NCBI GenBank assembly: GCA_016841665.1
Contig: JAENYT010000009.1
Span: forward strand, 1 to 64,000
Direction of reading: 5' to 3'
Source of the DNA: Methanobacteriota archaeon
GTDB taxonomy: Archaea > Halobacteriota > Methanomicrobia > Methanomicrobiales > Methanomicrobiaceae
Length of the DNA: 64,000 bases
Position 1 is the first letter of the stretch. The number at the start of each line of letters is the position of its first letter. The translations under genes and the position numbers were made by a program. Under the pieces are notes generated by a model. That model worked only from the letters and a program-made list of their open reading frames with translations. It was not told where the DNA came from and searched no databases. This document shows positions 43,728-53,362 of the stretch, in pieces.

Positions 43728-44528
43728 ATGGCAACAGTTACCTTAACCCCGACCAAGGTTCCCGATCTCCGCCTCGAGGCAGACAACATCAAACCCGATG
43801 TATTTGCCGGAAAGAAGGCCGCCGAGATCGCTGACCTCCACGTCTTTATCGGCAACACCCAGTACACGCTCGGCGAGTTTTTCAAGGTCGCCGGTGAGGG
43901 AGGCACATCCGCCGCCGAGACCACCATTGTGATCGACGGCGATGTCTCACGGGTCAAGTACATCGGCATGAAGATGACCGAAGGGAGCATTCTCGTCAAG
44001 GGCAACGCCGACATGTACGTGGGCGCCTGGATGGAAGGCGGAACGATCACCGTGAACGGTGATGCGGATGCCTTCGCCGGCATGGGAATGACCGGCGGTG
44101 AGATCAATGTTGCGGGCAACGCCGGCAACTACCTCGGCGCAGCCTACCGCGGCGACTGGCGCGGTATGCAGGGAGGCGTCATCCGCGTCGGCGGCAACGC
44201 CGGCAGCGATATCGGCACCTTCATGCGGGGCGGCGAGATCATCGTCAACGGCAATGTGGATGTCCACGTAGGAACGCACCAGGAAGGCGGCACAATCATT
44301 GTCAAGGGCGATGCCAAGAGCAAGGTTGGCGGCCAGATGGTGGAGGGCGAGATCTATGTCTTCGGTGATATCGAGGTCATGATGCCCGGCTTCCAGCACG
44401 TCGAGGATGCTGACCTAGAGGTGGATGGCGTGAGCGGCAGGTTCGCCTGTTACAAGGGCGACATGGGTGAACGCCACCCCCGGAGAAAGGGCGAAACCGT
44501 GTACGGCAAGCTCTATCTCAAGTACTAA
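43728..44528 (+). CDS. fwdC: Formylmethanofuran dehydrogenase subunit C
   Basis: A 266-aa beta-helix protein related to the C-terminal domain of glutamate synthase large subunit. It shows repeated GGxIxVxGNAxxxxG units (EGGTITVNGDADAFAGMGM, GGEINVAGNAGNYLG, GGVIRVGGNAGSDIG, GGEIIVNGNVDVHVG, GGTIIVKGDAKSKVG). It is the structural scaffold that holds FwdA and FwdB. It is the last gene of the ten-gene operon; T5 follows the stop. Confidence 0.95.
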   Translation: MATVTLTPTKVPDLRLEADNIKPDVFAGKKAAEIADLHVFIGNTQYTLGEFFKVAGEGGTSAAETTIVIDGDVSRVKYIGMKMTEGSILVKGNADMYVGAWMEGGTITVNGDADAFAGMGMTGGEINVAGNAGNYLGAAYRGDWRGMQGGVIRVGGNAGSDIGTFMRGGEIIVNGNVDVHVGTHQEGGTIIVKGDAKSKVGGQMVEGEIYVFGDIEVMMPGFQHVEDADLEVDGVSGRFACYKGDMGERHPRRKGETVYGKLYLKY

Positions 44529-44854
44529 CTATTTTTGCAGGGGGCGCATGCGTCCATTCTCATTAATCTCAGTCATATGACGCAAGTCGTAATACTTTTA
44601 TAGCGACTTTTTAACACAATGTCAACTATCCGGGAGATACGCCCGTTCTCACTTGATTATCAGTCATTTTAAATTTTATTTTCCGGCCTCTATAGAGAAG
44701 AATATTGGCAATGCTTAAATACCGAGATAGAATACTATTCAATTGTCCCAAGCGGGGACGCGCATAGTGACTAGCATAGATTATCGACATGCTATCTGCA
44801 TGGCAGCATTCAGTTACTACAATGAATTGCAACTAAGATTAAAGGAGGAAAATT
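44529..44854 (+). promoter_or_regulatory. mcr promoter region with two TATA-like boxes and a long leader
   Basis: A/T-rich 326-base spacer. CTTTTATAGC (44596-44605) and GCTTAAATACC (44713-44723) both look like TATA boxes. The nearer one would give a leader of about 110 bases ending with AAAGGAGGAAAATT before the mcrB ATG. Within the leader GTCCC-AAGCG-GGGAC-like pairing (44745-44760) could form a small hairpin. No gene is seen. Confidence 0.55.
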
Positions 44855-46159
44855 ATGGCAAAATATTCGGAAACTATCGACCTCTATGACGATGGCGGCA
44901 AGCTCCTGAAGAGCGGTGTCACGCTCGAGAAGGTAAGTCCCCTCGTCAACCCTGCGACCAAGAAGATCATCGACAGCTGCAAGAGGCAAATTGCAGTCCA
45001 GCTCGGCAAGATCGAGGATGGCCTGAAGACCGGAAAGGTGTGCAAAGGCCAGATTGTTGGTCGTGAGCTCGACCTCGACATCAAGGGCAACAAGGACGCT
45101 GTTGTGGCCAGGATCAAAGATATGGTGCAGGTTGAGGATGGCGACGACACCGAAATCAAGGAGTTCGCCGGTGGCAAGCTGCTCCTCGTCCAGGTGCCCA
45201 AGGCCCGTATCGAGGCAGCATCCACCTACGATGCAGCAATTACCTCGGTGGCGTCCGCAACCACCTACGCGATCATCGACGAGTTCAACGTCGGCGCCTA
45301 CGACGGATCCATGGTCAAGGCAGCCGTCTGGGGCGGATACCCGCACACCATGGACCTTGAGGGCGCAAACGTGGCGTCTGTGCTCACCATTCCCCAGAAC
45401 AACGAAGGTCTCGGCTACGCGCTCCGTAACATCCCGGTCAACCACGTGGTCATGATGACCAACAGGAACGCCATGCAGGGAGCAGCCCTCTCCTCGACTC
45501 TCGAACAGGCAGGAGAGTTCGAGATGGGAGCGGCAATCGGTCCCTTCGAGCGTGCCCAGCTCCTCGCCTACGCATACCAGGGTCTGAACGCAAACAACCT
45601 GGTATACGACCTGGTGAAAGCAAACGGCGCAAACGGAACCATCGGAACAGTCGTCCAGTCGCTCGTCGAGCGCGCCATCGAGGACAAGGTTATCATGCCC
45701 GGCAAGAAGGGCGGATACTTCCAGTACTACGACACCAAGGACCCCATGCTCTGGAACGCCTACACGTCCGCGGGAACCATGGCCGCAACCATGGTCAACT
45801 GTGGTGCTGGACGTTTCGCACAGGCAGTCTCCTCGACCCTGCTTTACTTCAACGACCTGATCGAGCACGAGACCGGTCTGCCCGGCTGTGACTACGGCCG
45901 TGTGATGGGAACTGCGGTCGGGTTCTCGTTCTTCAGCCACTCCATCTATGGTGGCGGTGGTCCCGGTGTCTTCAACGGAAACCACGTCGTGACCAGGCAC
46001 GCAGCCGGTGTGGCAATCCCGTGTGTGGTCGCCGCAGCCGCCCTTGACGCGGGCACCCAGATGTTCTCTCCCGAGGGTACATCCAAGGTTTACCAGGACA
46101 CCTTCGGACAGATCGATGTGTTCGCAAAGCCCATCCAGGAAATCGCAAAGGGTGTCTGA
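44855..46159 (+). CDS. mcrB: Methyl-coenzyme M reductase subunit beta
   Basis: A 434-aa beta subunit of the methane-forming enzyme. It begins AKYSETIDLYDDGGKLLKSGV and has the family's PHTMDLEGANVASVLTIPQ, LRNIPVNHVVMMTNRNAMQ, GRFAQAVSSTLLYFND and the C-terminal EGTSKVYQDTFGQ. It lines the coenzyme B channel with McrA and McrG. It is preceded by a strong AAAGGAGG. First gene of mcrBDCGA. Confidence 0.98.
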   Translation: MAKYSETIDLYDDGGKLLKSGVTLEKVSPLVNPATKKIIDSCKRQIAVQLGKIEDGLKTGKVCKGQIVGRELDLDIKGNKDAVVARIKDMVQVEDGDDTEIKEFAGGKLLLVQVPKARIEAASTYDAAITSVASATTYAIIDEFNVGAYDGSMVKAAVWGGYPHTMDLEGANVASVLTIPQNNEGLGYALRNIPVNHVVMMTNRNAMQGAALSSTLEQAGEFEMGAAIGPFERAQLLAYAYQGLNANNLVYDLVKANGANGTIGTVVQSLVERAIEDKVIMPGKKGGYFQYYDTKDPMLWNAYTSAGTMAATMVNCGAGRFAQAVSSTLLYFNDLIEHETGLPGCDYGRVMGTAVGFSFFSHSIYGGGGPGVFNGNHVVTRHAAGVAIPCVVAAAALDAGTQMFSPEGTSKVYQDTFGQIDVFAKPIQEIAKGV

Positions 46160-46179
46160 ATACCTGAGTGTCGATACGA

Positions 46180-46650
46180 ATGACCGAAGCCAGCTATCCC
46201 CAGTGCAGGATTGTCCCTCTCCGGATGCTCAAGCCCGAGACCGCGGAACGCCTCCTCAATGCTATTGGGAAGGTGTGCGGTATCCGCAGGATGCTCGTCA
46301 ACGGCCCCCGCCTCCCCGCAACCGTCCCCTATGGCCCGGCCAGGGGGGCGCCCAATCCCCATACCGCAAGGAGAATCATCAAGGTGGGCGACACCGAGGT
46401 GGAGCTCCAGGTTCAGGTGGGGCAGATTGTCCTCGAAGTAGAGGACGAGGGCGTCATCGAGGAAGTGAGGATCGTCTGCGACGAATTCTTTACGGAAATT
46501 CCGTACACGCTTCAGGAAGGCATTTTCATGAAGACGAAGCCTTCGCTTGTCGATTATGCGAAATACGGACCTGAAGCGGATGAAGCGATGATAGGGCTTA
46601 TGGACCCCGGAAAGAAGGGCGGTCCTGTGATCCTACAGGGATTGAAGTAA
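46180..46650 (+). CDS. mcrD: Methyl-coenzyme M reductase operon protein D
   Basis: A 156-aa accessory protein, not part of the isolated enzyme and probably an assembly or F430-delivery factor. YPQCRIVPLRMLKPETAERLL, VNGPRLPATVPYGPARG and LIMP-like YTLQEGIFMKTKPSLVDY are typical. The ATG at 46180 is chosen; an in-frame GTG at 46168 is possible. It lies between mcrB and mcrC as usual. Confidence 0.93.
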   Translation: MTEASYPQCRIVPLRMLKPETAERLLNAIGKVCGIRRMLVNGPRLPATVPYGPARGAPNPHTARRIIKVGDTEVELQVQVGQIVLEVEDEGVIEEVRIVCDEFFTEIPYTLQEGIFMKTKPSLVDYAKYGPEADEAMIGLMDPGKKGGPVILQGLK

Positions 46651-46652
46651 TC

Positions 46653-47276
46653 ATGCCGATCGGTCGCGTTACCCAGGTGGTTGACTGCCGCGATTCCATG
46701 GGAATGGGCAAAGGAGGAGGCCTCGCCCAGCGGGGCACGATCTCCGAGTGCCGGTATCCCGATGTGATCGTGGTGGCCATGTCGCCGGGACGACGCCACG
46801 TGACAAAGCCCGTCTGTGACATCACCTCCGGCCTTCGCCGTGAAGGCGTTGAGTTCAGCGTCAGCACGCTGGTGCTCAATGCCGGTGCAGGTGTCCCCCC
46901 GGGTACAGCCACATCAGCCGCAGTGACCGGAGCATATTTTGGCCTTACCGAAAAGGAAATACGCCAGATCGAGCAGCACAAGGTAGCAATTCTCCATCAT
47001 GGTAATGTCCGCTCCCATGTGGTTGCAAAGGTCAGGTTCATCCTGGAGCACTGCAAGGTCGATGCGGTGGTGGTCACGCAGGTACCGATCGATTATGAGG
47101 ATCTTGCCAGAGTGGGCGTCAAAACCGCAACAGTCATGCCTGCCCCCGAGGACATCAAAACGAAGGGGACGGTCGTGGATATCGTGAGCGGCATTACCCG
47201 CGGGCAGACCCCGACCCGTGAAAAACTGGCAGAAGTCATTGCAGCAGTTAATCGTGTTATCAAAATGAGAAAATGA
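46653..47276 (+). CDS. mcrC: Methyl-coenzyme M reductase operon protein C
   Basis: A 207-aa accessory protein found in the ATP-dependent activation complex of Mcr. Typical segments are VVDCRDSMGMGKGGGLAQRG, VVVAMSPGRRHVTKPVCDI, and the phosphate-like loop VLNAGAGVPPG. It starts 2 bases after mcrD. Length is normal for the family (about 200 aa). Confidence 0.95.
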   Translation: MPIGRVTQVVDCRDSMGMGKGGGLAQRGTISECRYPDVIVVAMSPGRRHVTKPVCDITSGLRREGVEFSVSTLVLNAGAGVPPGTATSAAVTGAYFGLTEKEIRQIEQHKVAILHHGNVRSHVVAKVRFILEHCKVDAVVVTQVPIDYEDLARVGVKTATVMPAPEDIKTKGTVVDIVSGITRGQTPTREKLAEVIAAVNRVIKMRK

Positions 47277-47288
47277 GGTGAAAAGAAC

Positions 47289-48050
47289 ATGGCATATACA
47301 CCCCAATATGGGCCGGGTACCTCTGTGATCGCCGAAAACCGGCGCAAACAGATGAACCCCAACAACAAGCTTGAGAAAGTTCGCGATGTCACCGATGAGG
47401 ACGTCGTGCTGATTCTCGGTCACCGTGCACCGGGTGCCGCATATCCAACTGCACACCCGCCGCTTGCCGAGGCAGGCGAGCCCGACTGTCCGATCCGGAA
47501 GATTGTCACCCCGACCGAGGGTGCCAAGGCCGGCGACCGCGTCCGCTACATCCAGTTTACCGACTCGATGTTTAACGCACCCAGCCAGCCCTACCAGCGT
47601 ACGTATACCTACTGCTACCGCTTCCGCGGCATCGACCCCGGTACGCTCTCCGGCCGTCAGATCGTGGAGTGCCGCGAGCGTGACCTCGAGGGGTACTCCA
47701 AGTTCCTCATGGAGACCGAGATGTTTGACTCCGCACGATGCAGCGTCCGCGGTGCAACCGTGCACGGGCACTCCCTGCGTCTCGCAGAGGACGGAATGAT
47801 GTTCGACATGCTCCAGCGCTGTCTGCTCATGGGCGACGGCAACGTCAAGTACGTCAAGAACCAGATCGGCGAGCCCCTCGACCGTGAGGTCAACGTCGGC
47901 AAGCCGATGGACGAGGCATGGCTCAAGGCACACTCGACCATCTTCCACTCGCTCGTCGGTGTCCCCTACCGTGATGACCAGGAATATGTCGAATATGTCC
48001 AGCGTATCCACTCGCTGAGGACTAAATATGGATTCATGCCCAAGGAGTGA
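47289..48050 (+). CDS. mcrG: Methyl-coenzyme M reductase subunit gamma
   Basis: A 253-aa gamma subunit of Mcr. It begins [19 protein letters not shown] and contains [39 protein letters not shown] and [18 protein letters not shown], all standard. Ribosome binding site GAGGTGAAAAG. Its stop lies just before the mcrA ATG. Confidence 0.98.
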   Translation: MAYTPQYGPGTSVIAENRRKQMNPNNKLEKVRDVTDEDVVLILGHRAPGAAYPTAHPPLAEAGEPDCPIRKIVTPTEGAKAGDRVRYIQFTDSMFNAPSQPYQRTYTYCYRFRGIDPGTLSGRQIVECRERDLEGYSKFLMETEMFDSARCSVRGATVHGHSLRLAEDGMMFDMLQRCLLMGDGNVKYVKNQIGEPLDREVNVGKPMDEAWLKAHSTIFHSLVGVPYRDDQEYVEYVQRIHSLRTKYGFMPKE

Positions 48051-48055
48051 TTGAG

Positions 48056-49762
48056 ATGGCAAAAATTGAGAGAGCACAAAAACTGTTCCTTGACTCACTG
48101 AAAGAGAAGTTCCAGGGCCAGGATCCCGAGGCAGTGAACACCACGTACTACCGCTTCGGCGGACTTGCCCAGTCTCCCAGGAAGCAGGAGTTCATCAAGG
48201 CAAGCAAGGCTGCTGAGATGGCCCGTGGCATGGACATGTACGAGCCCGTACGCTGCCACCTCGGCGGTATCCCGCTCGGCCAGCGCCAGCTGATGACCTA
48301 CCAGGTCAGCCAGTCCGGTGTCTACGTGGAGGGCGACGACCTGCACTTCGTCAACAACGCTGCCATGCAGCAGTTCTGGGACGAAATCCGCAGGACGGTT
48401 ATCGTCGGCATGGACCTCGCCCACCAGACCCTGCAGAAGCGTCTCGGCAAGGAGGTCACCCCTGAGACCATCAACGAGTACCTCCACGTCCTGAACCACG
48501 CCATGCCCGGTGCAGCCGTCGTTCAGGAGCACATGGTGGAGACGCACCCCGGTGTGGTCGATGACTGTTACGTCAAGGTCTTTACCGGTGACGACGCAAT
48601 CGCTGACGACATCGAGCCCCAGTTCCTGCTCAACATCGACAAGCTCTTCCCGGCAGAACAGGGCGCCGCACTCAAGGCAGCCGTCGGCAAGGGCCTCTGG
48701 CAGGCAATCCACATCCCGACCATCGTGTCCAGGACCTGTGACGGTGGAACCACCAGCCGCTGGTCTGCCATGCAGATCGGTATGTCCTACATCGGCGCTT
48801 ACCGCATGTGTGCGGGAGAGGCAGCCGTCGCTGACCTGTCCTACGCCGCAAAGCACGCCGGTGTTATCCAGATGGCATCCATCCTGCCCGCACGCCGCGC
48901 CCGCGGTCCGAACGAGCCCGGTGGTATCAAGTTCGGTCTCTTCTCCGACATCATCCAGGCCAACAGGAAATACCCGAAGGACCCCGCCCGCGCCTCCCTC
49001 GAGGTCGTCGGTGCCGGAACCATGCTCTTCGACCAGATCTGGCTCGGATCCTACATGTCCGGCGGTGTCGGCTTCACCCAGTATGCGACCGCAGCATACA
49101 CCGACAACATCCTTGACGAGTACACCTACTACGGTATGGACTACGTGAAGGACAAGTACGGTGTCGACTGGGCGAACCCGGCCGTAGGCGACCGTGTGAA
49201 GGCATCCCAGGAGGTTGTCAACGATCTCGCCACCGAGGTCACCCTCAACGCCATGGAGCAGTACGAGCAGTTCCCGACCATGATGGAGGACCACTTCGGC
49301 GGTTCCCAGCGTGCAGGCGTCATCGCCGCCGCATCCGGTCTGACCTGTTCCATCGGTACCGGCAACTCCAACGCCGGTCTGAACGGATGGTACCTCTCCA
49401 TGCTCCTGCACAAGGAGGGCTGGTCGCGTCTCGGCTTCTTCGGCTACGACCTGCAGGACCAGTGTGGTTCCGCAAACTCGCTGGCCATCCGGCCCGACGA
49501 GGGTCTGATCGGAGAACTCCGCGGACCGAACTACCCGAACTACGCGATGAACGTCGGTCACCAGGGAGAGTACGCCGCTATCGTCGGTGGTGCCCACTAC
49601 GGACGTGGCGACGCGTTCTGTTACGACCCGCGTGTGGCGGTCTGCTTCGCCGACCCCTCGCTCAAGTTCGACATGGCCGAGCCCCGCCGCGAGTTCGCAA
49701 AGGGTGCAATCCGCGAATTCAATCCGGCTGGCGAGCGTTCGCTCATCATCCCGGCCCGCTAA
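48056..49762 (+). CDS. mcrA: Methyl-coenzyme M reductase subunit alpha
   Basis: A 568-aa catalytic subunit holding F430. Residues that are modified in characterised enzymes are all present: His267 (N-methyl), Arg281 in [13 protein letters not shown] (5-methyl-Arg), Gln418 in GGSQRAG (methyl-Gln or F430-side ligand zone), Gly463 (thioglycine) and Cys470 (S-methyl) in [14 protein letters not shown]. Modification is not readable from DNA, and the genes for it (mmp10, ycaO-tfuA) are not in this window. The ATG at 48056, after GGAGTGATTGAG, is preferred to GTG at 48047. A T7 run follows the stop. Confidence 0.98.
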   Translation: MAKIERAQKLFLDSLKEKFQGQDPEAVNTTYYRFGGLAQSPRKQEFIKASKAAEMARGMDMYEPVRCHLGGIPLGQRQLMTYQVSQSGVYVEGDDLHFVNNAAMQQFWDEIRRTVIVGMDLAHQTLQKRLGKEVTPETINEYLHVLNHAMPGAAVVQEHMVETHPGVVDDCYVKVFTGDDAIADDIEPQFLLNIDKLFPAEQGAALKAAVGKGLWQAIHIPTIVSRTCDGGTTSRWSAMQIGMSYIGAYRMCAGEAAVADLSYAAKHAGVIQMASILPARRARGPNEPGGIKFGLFSDIIQANRKYPKDPARASLEVVGAGTMLFDQIWLGSYMSGGVGFTQYATAAYTDNILDEYTYYGMDYVKDKYGVDWANPAVGDRVKASQEVVNDLATEVTLNAMEQYEQFPTMMEDHFGGSQRAGVIAAASGLTCSIGTGNSNAGLNGWYLSMLLHKEGWSRLGFFGYDLQDQCGSANSLAIRPDEGLIGELRGPNYPNYAMNVGHQGEYAAIVGGAHYGRGDAFCYDPRVAVCFADPSLKFDMAEPRREFAKGAIREFNPAGERSLIIPAR

Positions 49763-49775
49763 CCCCAACACAACC

Positions 49776-49782
49776 TTTTTTT
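49776..49782 (+). terminator. T-run after mcrA
   Basis: Seven T residues 14 bases after the mcrA stop, in a C/A-rich context. Poly-U is enough to end transcription in many archaea, and the next operon has its own promoter. Confidence 0.45.
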
Positions 49783-49866
49783 CACTAACTCAATTCACAA
49801 CAGCGTAAATCTTAAATTCTGCCGCATTTTTCAGAAATTCCCACAAAACACGGTCATCTTTTCGAA

Positions 49867-49879
49867 ACCTTTAATAAAG
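49867..49879 (+). promoter_or_regulatory. TATA box of the mtr operon
   Basis: ACCTTTAATAAAG lies about 75-85 bases before the mtrE ATG at 49953, preceded by an A/T-rich zone. GGAGGATGCCTAA is a strong ribosome binding site. Confidence 0.55.
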
Positions 49880-49952
49880 CCCTTACCCACTGTTAAATGA
49901 ACCAAAAAGGGTTTGTATTACTTGTGCATGTGGCACGCAGGAGGATGCCTAA

Positions 49953-50867
49953 ATGGTTGAAAACCTAGTACTCGGCATTGGCGTTACCGCATTAGCCGGA
50001 GCCCTTGCCACCGTGGCTGGTGCAGCGGAAGATACTGAATCTGATATCGGATCACAGGGTGACCCGAACTCACAGGTTCAGCTCGCTCCGCAGATGGGGT
50101 ACATTCACCGGATATACAACAAAGCAATTTCCGGTGAACCCCCCGCATATGGCCTTTGGTGTGCTCTCGGAGCCGGCATAGCGTGGGCGCTGATGGCGAT
50201 CAATCTGAATGCGATTCTTGCCCTCATCGTTGGTGCTGCGATTGCAGTCTTTGTCCAGGGTGTTTATGCAACGACGGCATACCTGGGACGAACGGCGAGT
50301 CTCGCAAAGTTCGAACAGCCGGTCTACATCGATATTCTGAAATCGGTGACGACCGTGACCATGGCGCATGCCTTTGTGGCGATTTTCACCACGATTTCGA
50401 TGTGCTACCTGATGGTCGCCGCGCTTGGTCACCCCTTCCCACTGCCGCTTCTGGGCCTGGTCTGGGGTATCGCGCTCGGTGCAGCCGGTTCTGCAACCGG
50501 AAATCCGTTCTATGGTAAGGAGCGGCAATACCAGGAGCAGAAGTTCGGCGCTGGCGTACCGATTTCCGCCTCCGGAAACATCGTCCGCTACGCGGAAGCC
50601 GGCCAGCGCAGTTCGCTTGACAACGGCTGGTTCACTTCCAAGCTCGCCGGTCCGGCATCAGGGATTTGTTTCGGCCTGATCGTGTTCTTTGAACTCTGGC
50701 GTACTGTGCTCTTCGAGTCGTTCGCCGCAGGATGGGGTGCGGTCATCGCCGGTGTCGTGATTATTCTCATCTTCACGGTCATCGACCGCTATGTGGAGAC
50801 ATGGGCGCGCAACACCTTCGGTCCGTACGCCGAAGCTCCCGCAGAAGCAGAGGAGGCAGCATCATGA
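49953..50867 (+). CDS. mtrE: Tetrahydromethanopterin S-methyltransferase subunit E
   Basis: A 304-aa integral membrane subunit of the sodium-pumping methyltransferase. About six membrane segments follow the start GIGVTALAGALATVAGAAEDTESDIG; PQMGYIHRIYNKAISGEPPAYGLW and AAGSATGNPFYGKERQYQ are family hallmarks. With MtrC and MtrD it forms the Na+-conducting membrane part. First gene of the mtr operon; its stop overlaps mtrD (ATGA). Confidence 0.96.
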   Translation: MVENLVLGIGVTALAGALATVAGAAEDTESDIGSQGDPNSQVQLAPQMGYIHRIYNKAISGEPPAYGLWCALGAGIAWALMAINLNAILALIVGAAIAVFVQGVYATTAYLGRTASLAKFEQPVYIDILKSVTTVTMAHAFVAIFTTISMCYLMVAALGHPFPLPLLGLVWGIALGAAGSATGNPFYGKERQYQEQKFGAGVPISASGNIVRYAEAGQRSSLDNGWFTSKLAGPASGICFGLIVFFELWRTVLFESFAAGWGAVIAGVVIILIFTVIDRYVETWARNTFGPYAEAPAEAEEAAS

Positions 50868-51697
50868 GCGCACTTGGTGGAGCAGCTGCCGGCGGTGAAG
50901 GAATCAACCCGACGGCTTCGGTTATCGGCATCGTGGTGCTTCTCATCGCTCTCGGCATTACATTCTTCATCGCCTCGACGGGCGGTACCATCGCCCTCAT
51001 CGGCATCATCATCGGTGGAGCCCTCATCGGGTTCGGCGTGCACTTTGTCCCGGTCGGCGGTGCGCCGGCAGCAATGGGGCAGGCACCCGGTATCGCAACC
51101 GGTGTGGCAATGCTCGCCGCTGGTGCCGGTCTCGCTGGCCTCTTCGGCGGTGCGTGGGCGGCTGAACTCGGCTTTGCCGTGGCGCTCGGTGCCGGCGCGG
51201 TCGGCGGCGGCCTGATGATGGCAATCACCTGTCTGATGGTGAACGTCATTTACGTCTTCGGCATGGGGATTCCGTCCGCGTCCGGTAAGGTCGACAAGGA
51301 CCCCATCACCGGTGACACGTTCCCGCAGTACAAGTCGCAGGGAACCGAGGGACACGGCCTGCCGTTCATCTCCTACGTGGGAGGTGTGATCGGCGGAACG
51401 CTCGGCGGTCTCGGCGGAACGCTCATCTATCTCGAGCTGCTCGGCGTCTACGAAGCGGCACTGCCGATTCTCTACAACGTGCCGCTCGAAGAGGTTCTGC
51501 CGGTGGCAGTTTCGCTGGCCGGAATTTTCGCGGTGGGTATGTTCCTTATCAACGCCGTGCTGACCGCATACAACATCACCGGTACCATCGAAGGGCCGCA
51601 CGACCCCAAGTTCAAGCGGTTCCCGCGGGCAGTCATCGCTGCGGCAGTTGCCTCGGGAGTCTGCGGAATGGTGGCAATCATGGTGGTTGCACTCTGA
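50864..51697 (+). CDS. mtrD: Tetrahydromethanopterin S-methyltransferase subunit D
   Basis: A 277-aa multi-pass membrane subunit. Glycine/alanine-rich helices such as TGGTIALIGIIIGGALIGFG and FVPVGGAPAAMGQAPGIATG, and the loop VDKDPITGDTFPQYKSQGTEGHG, are typical. The ATG at 50864, after AGAGGAGGCAGC and overlapping the mtrE stop, is chosen; the open frame continues upstream but inside mtrE. Confidence 0.96.
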   Translation: MSALGGAAAGGEGINPTASVIGIVVLLIALGITFFIASTGGTIALIGIIIGGALIGFGVHFVPVGGAPAAMGQAPGIATGVAMLAAGAGLAGLFGGAWAAELGFAVALGAGAVGGGLMMAITCLMVNVIYVFGMGIPSASGKVDKDPITGDTFPQYKSQGTEGHGLPFISYVGGVIGGTLGGLGGTLIYLELLGVYEAALPILYNVPLEEVLPVAVSLAGIFAVGMFLINAVLTAYNITGTIEGPHDPKFKRFPRAVIAAAVASGVCGMVAIMVVAL

Positions 51698-51706
51698 GGT
51701 GGAAAA

Positions 51707-52558
51707 ATGTCGGTTAAAGTTGAAGTATCTGAAGGTGGTGTGCCGCACGACAGGATCATGGCGATCGGACTCGTCGGATCCCTCGTGGCCATTTACCTGA
51801 CCTACCTGAATGTCCTCACCGGAACGCAGCTGTTCTCATTCTTCGGGGGCATCGGTGCGGTGTTCGCAATCTGGTGGGGAACTGATTCCATCAAGACCCT
51901 CTGCAGCTATGGTATCGGAACAGGCGTCCCGTCGGCCGGTATGATCTCGCTCGGGTCAGGTGTCATTGCAATGCTCCTCGCAACCAAGATGGGTGTTGCT
52001 TCCCCGATCGGGGCGGTAATTATTGCCGCAGTCCTCGGTGTCATTCTCGGGTTCCTCTCTGACAAGGTCCTGAACATGAACATCCCGGTGATGATCCGCA
52101 TGCTTACCGAACTGACCATTGCCGGTGCGCTGATCCTGCTGGGATTCTCATCAATGGCAACCGGTTCGTTCGCGTTCCTTGATATGATCGCCGGATCGAC
52201 CACGTTCTTCGGCATCGAGGTTGCGACCTACTCTGTCTCGCTCATCGGCGGCAGCGTGATCGCGGTGATTTTCATGCTCGGCGGTATCGCCATCCAGCAC
52301 CCGTTCAACGCCTGCCTCGGGCCCAACGAGTCACAGGACAGGACCCAGATGTGTGCGGCTGAGTGCGGTTTCCTGAGCATGATCGCCGTTGCGGTCATGT
52401 CGTTTGCGTTCCTCTCCGTCGGGGCGGCGATTCTCGGTTTTATCGTGGCATTCGTCGGGTGGATCTACACCTATATGGAGTACATCAAACTCTCCAAGCG
52501 GGATGCCTTTGCCTGGCTGGATGCAAAGCCGATTCGTGAACCAAAGGGTGGTGCATGA
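51707..52558 (+). CDS. mtrC: Tetrahydromethanopterin S-methyltransferase subunit C
   Basis: A 283-aa membrane subunit with about eight segments. It starts SVKVEVSEGGVPHDRIMAIG and contains SYGIGTGVPSAGMISLGSGV, NIPVMIRMLTELTIAGALIL and the loop QHPFNACLGPNESQDRTQ, matching MtrC. It forms the trimeric membrane core with MtrD and MtrE. Its stop overlaps the mtrB start. Confidence 0.96.
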   Translation: MSVKVEVSEGGVPHDRIMAIGLVGSLVAIYLTYLNVLTGTQLFSFFGGIGAVFAIWWGTDSIKTLCSYGIGTGVPSAGMISLGSGVIAMLLATKMGVASPIGAVIIAAVLGVILGFLSDKVLNMNIPVMIRMLTELTIAGALILLGFSSMATGSFAFLDMIAGSTTFFGIEVATYSVSLIGGSVIAVIFMLGGIAIQHPFNACLGPNESQDRTQMCAAECGFLSMIAVAVMSFAFLSVGAAILGFIVAFVGWIYTYMEYIKLSKRDAFAWLDAKPIREPKGGA

Positions 52559-52842
52559 TGGGATACATTGAAGTGTTACCCGAATTTGGTCTCGTGGCCG
52601 ACCCGTTCCTCGGGGTCGTTACGACCATGGGCGAGTCACTGGCACCGGTCATCGATAAGGTTGCAGAACTCGAAGCGATTGCTGACGATATCGTCGGCAT
52701 GCTCTCGGCAGAAGGGAACTTCCTCGCCTCGTTCAAGAACCGTGAAGGTGTGCTCGGGATTGCCGGTGGTGTCACAGCGTTCTGGTATGGTATGGCTATC
52801 GGACTGTTTGTCGCGGGAATTATCCTGTTTGGATTGATTTGA
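52555..52842 (+). CDS. mtrB: Tetrahydromethanopterin S-methyltransferase subunit B
   Basis: A 95-aa subunit with one C-terminal membrane helix (FWYGMAIGLFVAGIILFGL). The N-terminal MGYIEVLPEFGLVADPFLG is typical. Two adjacent ATG codons (52555 and 52558) are both possible starts. A binding site (AAAGGGTGG) precedes them. Confidence 0.92.
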   Translation: MMGYIEVLPEFGLVADPFLGVVTTMGESLAPVIDKVAELEAIADDIVGMLSAEGNFLASFKNREGVLGIAGGVTAFWYGMAIGLFVAGIILFGLI

Positions 52843-52853
52843 GGTGATAAAAA

Positions 52854-53362
52854 ATGGCAGATAAAAAATCTCCGGCCAGTGGATGGCCGATTGTCCAGGG
52901 TGACTTCCACTCTGGCGATGCGCAGAGCTCCGTGGCCGTGGTCACGATGGGTTCCCACCTCGACGAGCAGGGAATCTGCGATGCGGGAGCGGCCATCTGT
53001 GGTTCATGCAAGACCGAGAACCTTGGTCTTGAGAAGATCATCGCAAACATCATCTCGAATCCGAACATCCGGTTTGTCATCGCCTGCGGAACTGAGGTGA
53101 AAGGCCACCTCGCCGGCGAGAGTTTCATTGCGCTGCACGCGAACGGCGTGGAGGGCGGAAAGATCGTCGGGACCAAGGGTGCGATTCCGTTCATCGAGAA
53201 CCTCGATGACGCGGCGATCAAGCGGTTCCAGGAGCAGGTCGAAGTCGTCAACATCATGGAATCGGAGGACATGGGAGCGATCACCGCCAAGATCAACGAG
53301 CTGAAAGGCCGTGATCCCGGTGCCTTCGAAGGCGATGCGATGATCGTCGAGGTCAAGGAAGA
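52854..53362 (+). repeat. 509-bp direct repeat, copy 1
   Basis: Base-by-base reading against 53796-54304 shows one difference (GAT versus GAC in codon 3). The repeat begins exactly at the ATG and ends in codon 170. Upstream and downstream flanks are unrelated. Confidence 0.95.

Noticed and set aside
48095-49771. A 558-codon open frame antisense to mcrA
   Set aside because: It is a mirror of the strongly biased G/C third-position codon use of mcrA; it has no binding site and its protein is low-complexity Val/Asp/Gly-rich.
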